A program made the position numbers and the translations under genes. Under the pieces are notes generated by a model. That model was given only the letters and a program-made list of their open reading frames with translations, searched no databases and was not told the origin of the DNA. A stretch of DNA of 64,000 nt, taken from the NCBI GenBank assembly GCA_008360975.2, contig CM039182.1:55502491-55566490 (forward strand), written 5' to 3'. Shown here in pieces: positions 11,253-22,202 of the stretch (positions are counted from its first letter, which is position 1; every line of letters starts with the position of its first letter). This stretch comes from Lichenostomus cassidix (Eukaryota > Chordata > Aves > Passeriformes > Meliphagidae).

Positions 11253-13683
11253 GTATGCAGTATATTAGGTATGGGATCATGTATAAGCATTGAGAAGAAA
11301 ATTTTCAATAACTTATCATTTTTAAAGGAACATCCATCTGGCACCTTGAGAAGTCTATTGAAAGGAAGTCATGTACAATAAAGATGAAAACTGTATCATA
11401 CTGCATGTACAAAAGGCTGAGTGGGGAGAAATTAGGACTGCAGCCTTCATTTTACTCCAACGTGCTACGATTATTTTTTGTTTAAAATAGGTAAGAGCCA
11501 AAGAAAGAGAAGTTTTGGGCCAAACTACTTTTTAATGATCAGAGGCAGCACTTCCTCTTTCAACTCTTTTCTGTTTCCTGTGTCATAACCATGGAGAACC
11601 AGCTGGTGAAAAATAGGCACAATTCAGTGGAGCAAATATGGTAAATTAATATGGGCTTGTGGGCTGTCCCCCATTACAGGGACATCCTGTAATGTGAGAG
11701 CTGTGGTTTTTGAACCTCTTTAAAAGTTATTGCACAATGAGGACCTTTGACTGGGAAAAGTAACTTACTTCTTATATTTATTTGTCATTTCCTTTGAAAT
11801 AGCATGAGATAAGTAGTGTTGTGATACATGGCAGGTCTAACAACAGACTACTCTGATGGTATGCTTCTTGAAATAAATAAAAAAGAGCAGAGTAGAATAA
11901 GATTAAGACATTATTTAGATTGTAGAATAAGATTAAGACATTATTTAGATCTGTGTCTAAAAAGCACAATGATGGAATTATAATATTACATGAGTGTTTT
12001 GTTAAAAAAATTAGAAGAGAAAAGCTTTCAGTTTGTGACATTCCCTGAAAACACAAAGCTCTGTACCTTCACCATATTTCTGTTTGGAAAGATAGGAATG
12101 CAGCAGAACAGCACCAGTTCAAACACATGTGTCCAGATGGAGGTTTAGAAGTCATTCTTCTTGATAACAAAAACGGATTTTAATGACTATTCTACAACAT
12201 CCCCTTAAAAATAAACTAAAAACTGGAACACATGAAGATCTGTGCAAGAAACTAGTTTATATTCCAAGAATAGTAAAAGGATAAAATTAATGCTAACAAT
12301 ATGGTGGTTTAGAATAGACATCTGTCTAAGGAAGTTAATGGTGTTGAAAGGAATAAGCTGACAGTGTCATTAAAACACCGTTACCATAAAAACTTGTACT
12401 ATCTTTGATGTTATTGAGATACAAGAAATAAATCACTAGAAAGACAAAAAAATACATTTATTGTCACAGAAAAAAATAAAGTCAGAAATAGCAAAGAAGA
12501 AAAGAAGATTGCTTAACAATCTATGTGACTGACAAAAATCACTAATAGTACACATTTTCAAGTCATCAGGACTAACGCAGTTTATGTATGCAAAGCTGAA
12601 AATAAGCTAGCCACTGATTTCTTGGACTCAGGAATGTTGCACTTTTAGAAACCTTGAAATCTTTAGAAATCTTGAAAAATAGGGAATATTCCAAGAGAGG
12701 GAATGACTGTCCTTATCAATATTGAGTCACCAGTACTTAAGAAGAAGAAAAAGAGTGGCTCAGGAAAGTTGAGCTAACTGGCTTAATGATAATTTTGTTT
12801 TGAGGAAAGATGATCATGATCTGTATATTTTGGGGAACAAGATAATGTGTCTAAACAGTTAAAGTTGTTCTAGTGTTACGGTCCACATGAAAAATAGCCA
12901 AGGCATTTGATTTGGTAGCAACCAAAATTGCTATGGAATTAACTGCATATACTTCCCATACATTTCAAAACTGCTTTCTGAAAGGTCTCAAGCTGTTAGC
13001 AGAAGCAGAAAGAAAGCACAAGACAGGGATCAAGAAAGATTAGGATTTTCTCAGACACTTTTTTCATCAGCCATTGAGATTTTCTAGTAAAGTCTGTGGG
13101 TGACAATGATTGCAGTAAGTAATGGCACAAAATGTTTGTAATCTGAACTGAAAAGATAACGTCAGTCCTATATACCTCTGAGGATCAGGACTACCAGTAG
13201 TGAAAATTCATCCTGGGAAACAGTAACCACAAGAAAGTGGAACCCAAGTTGAGTCTGGCACCTTTTCAATTTGACCTTTGTCAGATCTTCTTTTCAGGAA
13301 TTTGTGTCTTTTACTGTGATTAAAATACAAGCCAGCTGCACTGTACTTTTTTTTTCCTGTTTAACATGTGATTTCCAGAGTCCTGTGCACTGTGCTAAGT
13401 GTAGTGTAGAACTGAAGACTTAGTCTGTTATCTACTCATGCCTCCTCAATGAAAAAAGAAGGGCATCACAACCTCCCATTACCTGATTCCTTACAGGCTG
13501 TTATTTCTGTCATCTAGAACACAGTGCGTGTTAGCACATGGCTAACTTTGTGAGAGCTAGAGAGAGTCCATTGCCGACGTGTTCATGCCTAGGGCGTTTC
13601 TGCAGAGATGCTGCAGTGCCTTTTCATATTTATGGTGATCAAGACACACCCGAAGCAAAGTATCAGATTGCATGTCTGCCTTG
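11253..13683. other. Intergenic AT-rich DNA with one tandem duplication
   Basis: Nothing coding was recognised. The only distinct feature is the exact 30-bp duplication at 11892-11950, listed separately. Confidence 0.45.
11892..11950. repeat. Exact tandem duplication of a 30-bp unit
   Basis: The unit beginning 'gtagaataagattaagac' is present twice head to tail (11892-11921 and 11922-11950) without mismatch over 29 bases. Perfect identity suggests a recent replication slip or a collapsed or variable repeat. Confidence 0.95.
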
Positions 13684-14060
13684 TGTTGCGGAGCGGAGCA
13701 ACAAGCCTTGAAAGCCAAAGTGACCTTCTGTCTCTGGTCTGGAAGAAGCCCTGGGGCCAGTGAAAAACATCCTGGTCACAGGGGAAGTGGAAAGAGTGCA
13801 TTGTGGACCTGTGAACTGCTGGACTTGTCAGAAGTGAAGAACACCATTTGTTACCTTAATAGGTATTGTTTACCTGTTGCCATAAAAGGTAATATTGTGA
13901 ACCATGATCATTAATTGAAGCACTTTGTAGCATAGAGTTACTTCCTGTTTGTGTTGGAGTATATAAGTAATTATCACTGTGCAATAAAGGTCTTTGCCAT
14001 ACCGTCGTGGAGATTTTGTGTGCCCATAAGGAACATCGCAGTCTTGCATTCAGAGCACAT
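13684..14060 (+). mobile_element. Probable retroviral LTR with TATA box and polyA signal
   Basis: A TATA box (TATATAAG, 13960-13967) is followed 15 bases later by AATAAA (13983-13988) and a GT-rich stretch. This is the compact U3-R-U5 arrangement of short-R retroviral LTRs. TGTTGCGGAG at 13684 is a plausible 5' end. I could not find a matching target duplication or a firm 3' end, so boundaries are approximate. Confidence 0.45.
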
Positions 14061-14229
14061 GGAAATAGAATTCTGTGAAAACCTGATGGAATTAGTTATT
14101 GCCAACACAGCCAATTCAAGTAGTGAACCGTTCCATTTTAGACAGGTTGAACAAGACCATTGTGGTGTATTCACACTATTTTGTGACTGTGGAATACCCA
14201 GCAGCAGCTCCAGAAACACTGTATAACCT

Positions 14230-15970
14230 CTCCGTTATTAAAGAAATTGGTTCAGTCTTCCAGGGTTAGAGCATGCTGATAGAAGAACACAAACTGGTAT
14301 GAAGGTGGAATGCAACTGAAATATAACATCAAGCAACATGGTTGACTCCTCATAGAAATAATAAACACATTGGTAAGAGAACACTCTGGAGGATCCTTTG
14401 CTGTGTTATTTAGGAAGTTGTATTCACAGTATGAAGCATGTTAGGATACCATCACAAAGACAAAACCTGTGTATGTATAATTATTAAACAATATTTGCAA
14501 AACTAGTGGCAAGTATTTTTACTTAGAGAAGGCATGGAACACAACTGGATTCAACAACTATTCCTCCACTCAGCAGATGTATGAATGTTGGCTAACCAAA
14601 GGCTATGGAAATTAGGGGTGTCACATATATTTACAAGGCCAGCATGTTTACTGAGTAATGATATGCCAGAGCATGGTCTCTAACGAGACTGGGATTTGCT
14701 TTGTAATCCTTTGATGAGTTGCTTTTCATTAAATGCACATACTTGACTGTACTTGAGTGCTAGCAGAGCAATGCTGTTGGCCCATGGGCAGGCTTTGCGT
14801 GACAGTTTTATCTTCCAGTAAACTTCTGTGGCTTCTGTAAAAAGAGCAAAACTCATGAGTTGTAATGGTTTGCTAAAGCAAAAAGTCTCATGTCTGAGCT
14901 TTATAGAAATCCTCAGGTTGAGCTGGGCCTGTCATAAATTTACATGGTGATAGTTTATGGTGCTTTTTAGTCCTTGAGGTTGGGCAGACTTCTAAGGTGC
15001 TGTGACAGATAGCTGCATTTCTTAAATTTGTGGTTTCAGTTTACTCTATGAAAACCTGCATATTGTCTATTTTGTTGTAAAGATGAGAAGGATAAACAAC
15101 ATAGCAAAAAGGTGTGGACATGGACCTCTCTGACACTGGCACCTGGAATAGGCATTCTACCTTTCTAGACAGTAACTTACAGTGGTCAACAGAGGAAGTT
15201 TCCAAAGTGCAAGACATAGCAGGCAGACAAGCTGACAAACTCCCCAAAAGGTAAGGGATAAAGATTGTCCCAAGGACCAGTAATCAATAGTCAATGATTA
15301 GAAGTTACAGAAAAAATAGATGCAAAGAAACCACATTATGTATTTTAACTCCAGGAATGCCATATGTTGTTGCTTAATTGTCCAGCAGGGTTGTTGTAAA
15401 GGCCACAGTAGACAAATTTCTTTTGAGACTTCAAATTGATTTGTTCCAACCAGCAGAGCTGAATTTCTTCTTATCTGGAGAAAGATTTTATGTGATTTAG
15501 TATCCTCATTTATGAACAAACCTAGCAAAGAAAGGTATTGTTTCCATCCTTCTCCGTCTTAGTGATATCTAAATCTGGTTCTCAAGACCCTAAATGTACT
15601 AATAGGCCAAAGTTGCAATGACCAGCCTCACCTGAGACACTTCTACCTTCACACTCTCTGTCCCTGGATCAAGGGACTCCTTTTAAGTTCAGGCCTGGCC
15701 TTCTGTCCCTGTGTGATCCATGGCATAGATGTAATTGCTTTAAGTTCCATCACAGCTGTGCTTCACCATGAGCTTTGTTATCCAGAGCCTGGCCTACTTG
15801 TCTCACTTCGGCACTGTGGAACCGGTCTCTGGCAGGAAAAGTTCCTCCCCTACCAGCTTTTGTTACTGTGGTTTGGCTTCTCTTGCAAAGGGAGCAGACA
15901 GACCTGAGTGTTCCTTGGTGTTCTTCTGAATGAAGCCCTGAATAACTTGGTCGACCCTTGAAGTTCACCC
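14230..15970. other. Intergenic DNA, nothing recognised
   Basis: No exon, ERV or RNA gene was supported. Short open frames here overlap on opposite strands without known motifs. A minus-strand AACCCTGCT near 15385 does not sit in an aquaporin-like context. Confidence 0.4.
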
Positions 15971-16030
15971 TTAGTGTAAGAGGCTGCACTAAATGATCTC
16001 CAAAGGTTCTTCACACACTACTTCTTTCTG
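15970..16030 (+). repeat. Decayed CR1 LINE 3' end
   Basis: 'ggctgcactaaatgatctcc' followed by 'aaaggttcttcacac' is a diverged version of the CR1 tail. Confidence 0.65.
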
Positions 16031-19000
16031 ATACTGTAAAAATGCAACCATTAGCCTACATCAACTAGGCACAACAGAATTTGCTTTTTAACAAAAGAAG
16101 CAGCAGAAGACTAGAAAGAAACTAGAAAGCTTGGTAAGCTGTCTGCTGCCTCCAGCCTCTACTTCTTTTCTACTTTTGCCTCGTTGTGTGGCATGGGGAC
16201 ACAATGGAACCTAGCTCCTGTAGTTTGCCATGAAATATAGGAAACACTAATAGAATATTATTAAAATAGATTCCATCTTTCCTGGTGATAGAATGAAAGT
16301 CATCTCCCAGTATGGAAAATGCTAAGCCTGTGTTATGGTGTGTATAACAGCACAGCTGTCTTAGAACTCTGTGAGCTCTAATCTCTGTTCATTTTTGTTG
16401 CATTGTTCAACATCACTTGTAGAATTAACTTTTCCATCCTTTCCCGCTCTGTCCACTTGACATACCGTTTCACTTACTCCTTGAGCTGAGATTGTTCTGT
16501 GGAAAAGATGCTAAAACTTGGAGACGCACCCTTAGAGTATGCATAGTCGATTTTTCTGACTTGCACAGTCTGTGCCAGCTGGAGCAAGCTTTATTAATTA
16601 CAGAAGTGGTGAAATAAACCACTTTTACTGACTAAAAAAGACTGCAGTGCAAACCTCTCTGTAGGCTGAAGTAGCAAAAACATGTTTGCTTACACAAGCA
16701 TAACTTTCACATATACCTGTTCCTCTTTGTCATTGCTGAACCACAACACTGGGGGAGGGAAAACATCATAAAAGTATTTAAAACAATTATAGCACTGACA
16801 AAATACTCTCTCCGTCCTCTCAAAGGCATCTCCTAGCAGACACAGTTGAGCTGACTTGCAACATAAGCACTGTAGGTTAATCATTGCCAAGAATTAAATG
16901 AATTGTGAAACTAGTTTCATAATGCCAAATAAGTGAGGAGAACATAGAATCATAATAGAAAAGCATAGAGTTCCTTAAAGAGCAATACTTTGTCAAATAG
17001 GTAGCAGGTAAAAACACTAAGATGATACAATAGAAGTTAATGTTATTTTTGCTTTAATACAGCTTTGCTTTAACTGTGTTTTATTATTCTGCTGACATAG
17101 AGCACTTGGCAGGAAAAAACCCTGCATAATCCAATTACATTGCTTTTCTTCCAAAGGGAAATTATGTTCAAATGAGTGCTAGGAGTTCCTCTGCCCAGTG
17201 AGAGTGCCTCATCACTGGGCAGCAACACTGTATGGCTCCCTCTTCCGTCTCCTTGGAAGAGTTCTCTGCTGGACAGTATTACGTTTTCCGTAGAAAGGGG
17301 GAGGAGCACTTTCTTGCATACTCATTAAGGATATTATTTTGGGACATAGCAAATAGCACAGTTGAATCCCTTCAGGCAATAAATGCTTTGAATCTACCTA
17401 GAGTACTCCAAATAGCAGATTATTATGCTAAAACTAGGTGTTTCACCTTCAGTTTTTAATTAACTGACTAGTGACTGTTAAATGGAATATTCTCTAGTAT
17501 GTCTGCTGAATGAGGACCCTCAGAGGACATGGGCAAAATTAGGACCTTATTTGCTTTGTCTGAAGTGAAGTGAATCTACACAAACAAGATGGTTCTGATC
17601 AATTATTTCTCAATAAAGAGAGCTAATATCTTTTATGTATCAGGGAAGCTAGCCAACATAATGATCTTGCAAACCAGTAGATAACTGCCAAATGAGGACT
17701 TCCTGTAACTTATGACAGCTACAGTTACTGCTTTAAATTTGAATATTGACTAAAATTATGATTCACCTTGTCATGCTGAAATATTAACTAGCATAACTTT
17801 GTTATCTTTGTAGAATTGTGTTCAACTAAGTAAGTATAAAAACTCGTATGTGTATTAGATTTACTGTTTATTAAAAATTATAATTTTCACAATATTTGGG
17901 AATATGTAATTTCTGTGGATTTTTTAAAAATCATGCCTTAGTATTTCTATACTGTTGTATACTATCACCCAGTGGAATACAGTTGGATAGTACCTACCAG
18001 AATAGTCTGAGGAAGTAAAGCATGCTTAAAAAGCAGCTTTCCAACCAAGAACCAAGGGAAATTTTTCACCCAGGTTTGAAGCACAGAAGCAACTGGTGCT
18101 GAAATGGCATATTTTGGTGACTGAAGAGCATAGAAACAACAGACAGGCTTTAGAACAGATTTTATTTTTTGTTTTGTTTTTTAATTTAACTGTAGTTCAG
18201 TGACACACACAGCTGTGGTGGATTCCAGGAAAACAGCTTAGGTTGTGCTTGCTATATGGACTTTGATCACGCTTATCTAGACCCTGTGTGCTGCAAGCTG
18301 ACTAAGAAGTGATAATTTGTTTTAGAAAAAACTGTCATCTCTACAACAACCTGTTCTCACAGTTTTTCTTTAGAGATAAGCTCTCAACATCAGCCAGTTT
18401 TGCCTTATAGAAATAAAGCTTATGCTGTAATGCAAAGGAAAGTCCTGATTTGAGTTGTGCCATCCTTTAAAGCATTACACTTTGAACTGTCTTCTAAACA
18501 GAAATTTGGGAAACTGTATGAAAAGGCTGAGAAAAGCCTTGTAACTCTTAATGAAATATGACCTGGTTTGGAGACAAGAAAATGGCCCCAGTCAAGGAAA
18601 TGATGCATAATTTTGAACTAGGATGTGCTAACTTTCAGCTCATCACTGCCACATTTAAAAAACCCCAAAAACCAACATATATCTAGAGAGAAAAAAAAAT
18701 CTAAAGTCACTCCCACTCTAGACATACTGTTGCCTGTAAGAATATATTTTTCCTTTAAATATTAAAGGCTTAAATATATAAAATTACTGTTACTATAGAC
18801 TTTATTACCTGGTATATATGTATATAAAGTGTGTGTGTACCATGTAGAGTGTGCATATATACACCTGATATATGTATCTAGTTATAATTCCTGTAGGATT
18901 TGAACAAGGTAGACCTGAATACCTCTTTAGTCAGAGTTGATTGTTCATCCTGTCAAAGCTGGGGAAACAGGTTTGACAGCAAGTCATATCAGAGAAAGGA

Positions 19001-19864
19001 GTCAGAAACTGCTTAATTAGCTCAGAAACCACTGTGAAGTACCCCTTTAAACACAGACTTTGTGAAGAAGACATAGCCTCACAATGGGATAAAAGACAAA
19101 TAGAGCATAGGTGAAATAAACTGTCCACAAGAAAGATTACACAGTATTAGACTGGGAGGAACCAATTGTCATAATTATATAGCATGTATTTGGGCTTGAA
19201 TGGACAGAAATTAGTGACTTTCTCTCTAGCTCGGAGACTGGGAAACCTGGAAAAGCCAGGGAATGGATGCAGCCTTGATCCAAGTGAGGACAGGGAAGAA
19301 AGGGAGAAGAGTTGCAGAGTTATACCTATGCTCTTCCTCTGGTATTCCTGAAATGCGTAGGTTCCATCGTTTTTTTGAGACACTGTTGAAAGACCACCGT
19401 CTACGGATTTTACACTATTCAATTAGTGTAATGGTAGCAGTAATAATAGAAGTCTAGGAGGGTAGCCCCCTAACCTTAAATTTATATGGGAACACTAGCA
19501 AGTTAGGACATGCAGGACGACTATGCCCCAGTCTTAGGAGGCCACCAAGAAATCCCCAAGCAAGATCTGCCCCATGCAAAGAGGTTAGTCCTGTGGGTCT
19601 GATCAAGACACCCTGTGTACACTGACCCAAGCTGCCAGGATGACCATGGCATTTCCTAGGGCATCACTTGGGCTTTGCACTGCAGTGCAAGACACAGGCA
19701 ACATTGCACACTAAAATGGAAAAACAGAAGAAAAATACCTGCTTTGGGAGAATGTATAGGTGGGGACCATGGGTACTTTGGTGCTAGCTAAAATGTTTGC
19801 AAGTTTCTTAGGAGACTAGAAGCTGGGGTGGAGAGGGGCAGAGGTAGGGCAGGCAGCATCTTAC
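16031..19864. other. Intergenic AT-rich DNA
   Basis: No genes were recognised. There is a short TA/TG-rich patch at 18813-18880. Confidence 0.4.
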
Positions 19865-20583
19865 TGTGGTCCAGCTGCTAACTCCATTGCAAAAACATAA
19901 TTTGGAACATATATCCCACTTCTCTGCATACACTTTTTATTATCAGAACCACAGAACTTTCCTGCTTCTAGTTTCTTTTAATATGGGTAAGAAAGCACAT
20001 ACCTTGTGCGCTGCTTTGGCTGGGATAGACTTTTTTCATAGCGTCTGGTATGGGACTATGATTTGGAGTTATGCTGAATACAGTGATGATAACAGAGGTG
20101 TTTTTGTTATTGCTAAGCAGTGCTTACACAGAGCCAAGGTCTTTTCTGCTTTTCATACTGCCACACTGGCAAGGAAGATGAAAATCCCTGGGAAACTGGG
20201 AGGAGACACAGCCAGGACAGGTGACCCAAACTGACCAAAGGGATATTCCAGACCATGTGACATCATGCTCACTATAAAAAGGAGGGGGAAAAGGAGAAGA
20301 GGAGGATTTTTAGAGTGATGACATTGGTTTCCAAGAAACTGTTATGCATGATGGGGCCCTACTCTCCTGGAGATGGCTGGACACCCTGCCTGCCCTTGGG
20401 AAGCAGTGAATTAATTCCTTGATTTGTTTTGCTTGTGTTGCATGGCTATTGCTTTCCCTATTACACTGTCCTTATCTCAAACCATGAGTTTTCTAGCTTT
20501 TACATGTCCAGTTCTCTCCCTGGTAGCGGAGTGAGTGAGTGGCTGTGTGGGGCTTGGTTGCTGGCTGGGGTTAAAACATGACT
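19865..20583 (+). mobile_element. 5' LTR of a short defective ERV
   Basis: The segment from TGTGGTCC to '...ggctggggttaaaacatgac' has the look of an avian ERV LTR. About 60 bases in, it shares a block ('ctgcatacactt', 'cacag', 'cttcctgc'-like) with sequence 86 bases into the truncated LTR at 21704. It is followed directly by a primer-binding-site-like motif. Some overlapping open frames (for example 19866-20234) lie inside it and are not independent genes. Confidence 0.7.
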
Positions 20584-21703
20584 CCTTTTTGGCACTCAAT
20601 ATGGGGCACAAAGAGTTCAAGATAATGACCGATTTGGATTGGGATGTGCTAGACAGAATTTATAGCTATTCGTGCCATTTAGCTAATAATCAGTACGCTC
20701 CTGTGCTTGCCATGGGGCTCCCTTGCACGGCTGTTTATGTCTAGTGCTTGTTAGTGGTTGTTTTTTGCTTTTGCTGCTTTCTGTGTTGCTGTACTGCTTA
20801 TTACCTCCCTGTATTGTGCCTGGGAACATTTTGTCAACAGCCCTGGCGATGTGCCTGGGCTGGCAGATGGCCAGGGTGTTGCTGCTCTTTCTGTGTTGCT
20901 GTACTGGACACGTTGGAACTCCAGTGTGAACTTGAGCTGAATGGACTATGACATGAATGAGTCCATGATGGAGCAGGAGACCCACATGCAGCCCATGGAG
21001 GACCCTGGGCCAGAGCAGGTGAGTGCCTGAAGAAGGCTGTCACCCATGAGATGCTGTGATGGAGCAGGTTTGCTGGCAGGACTTGTAACATCATGAGAGA
21101 CCCCCACTGGAGCAGTTCAGGAAGAACTGGAGCCCAGGAAAAGACTCACATTGGAGAAGTTCAAGGAGGACTGTCTCCCATGGGTGTGGCCCCACATTGG
21201 AGCAGGGGCAGCAGAGATTTCCTCAACAGCTCATGATGAAGACCATAGTGAAGCAGCTGTCTCCTGCAGCCCGTGCAGGACTGTGTTATGGGCTATACTA
21301 ACAGCAGACTCTAGCAGGAACCATTTGTAGTTACCCTGGCTGGGGACAAGGAAAAGAATGTCATTTGAATGTTAAACAGTGTAACCTGGCCCAAAAGGAC
21401 TAGGAATGGAGATAGTAATAGATATACCTTTAAATTGTTGTAAACAATGATTGGAATTGTGTGGTACAAGAATTAGTACAGCAGAAACCACCTGAGGCAA
21501 TGGAGGAGAAGCCTTACAGGAAGCAGTGACCTGACCTGAGCTCGCTTTGGTGCCCAGTAACAAGCAGCAAGTGATAGAGCCCAAAGTAAGAGACTAAATG
21601 AATTCAACAGACATTTTGCAGACATTTTATACATGTTTTGCCGGGTGGTCTATAGACTAAGGGAACAATATTTTTGTATTGTATCAAAGAATGGGAAGAG
21701 GGA
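20584..21703 (+). mobile_element. Internal region of defective ERV, non-coding
   Basis: The region opens with a primer-site-like motif (tggcactcaatatggggc, 20590-20607) and closes with a polypurine tract (aagaatgggaagaggga, 21687-21703) directly before TGTGG of the next LTR. Only about 1.1 kb separates the LTRs, and I see no gag, pol or env open frame. It must have been an internally deleted or non-autonomous copy using enzymes supplied by others. Orientation is plus. Confidence 0.7.
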
Positions 21704-21855
21704 TGTGGTTAATGAGGTTGTATGGAATAGTGTGGGACCTGAGTATGAAGTAAACAGTATTAAATAAGGGGTGGAAGTCCAACTTTTCTGCATACACTTC
21801 ATGTCATCAAAAACACAGCACTTCCCTGCCTCTTCTTTCTTTCATGGGGATGAAG
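21704..21855 (+). mobile_element. Truncated 3' LTR of defective ERV
   Basis: It starts TGTGGTTAATG immediately after a polypurine tract, as expected for a 3' LTR. Similarity to the 5' LTR at 19865 is lost after about 21855, so the rest is deleted or decayed. Confidence 0.65.
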
Positions 21856-22166
21856 CACAGGTTTTGTTTAGATTACAGATCTATCCATAACACATTTAAA
21901 TTTTTTTGCCTTTTTATCTGTGATGTTTTCCATTCAAACTTTGCATTTCTCATGAAAAAATTATAGCCAAATTAACAGTTTGTTTTTTAATAACCAGGCC
22001 TTGTGCTTCTGCAAACATTCCCAGATATCAGTCTGCAGATTAGGCAAGTTATTTCACATTCACATTAAGTGCAGAGTCATGTGATAAGCAGAGCTGACAA
22101 TATGTAGTTATGGACAGTTACCACCTGTAACACAAATACAGCACAAAAATTTCCTGCCCTAAGAAA

Positions 22167-22202
22167 CATCCCTGACATCTCTGACATTCCTGACATCCCT
22201 GA
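22167..22202. repeat. Four tandem copies of a 9-bp unit
   Basis: The unit catccctga is repeated as catccctga, catctctga, cattcctga and catccctga. The units differ only by C/T changes, so this is a decayed minisatellite. Confidence 0.9.

Noticed and set aside
15298..15528. Aquaporin NPA motif as evidence for AQP7/AQP3 next to NFX1
   Set aside because: The minus-strand AACCCTGCT here lacks the flanking aquaporin residues and lies in no matching frame.
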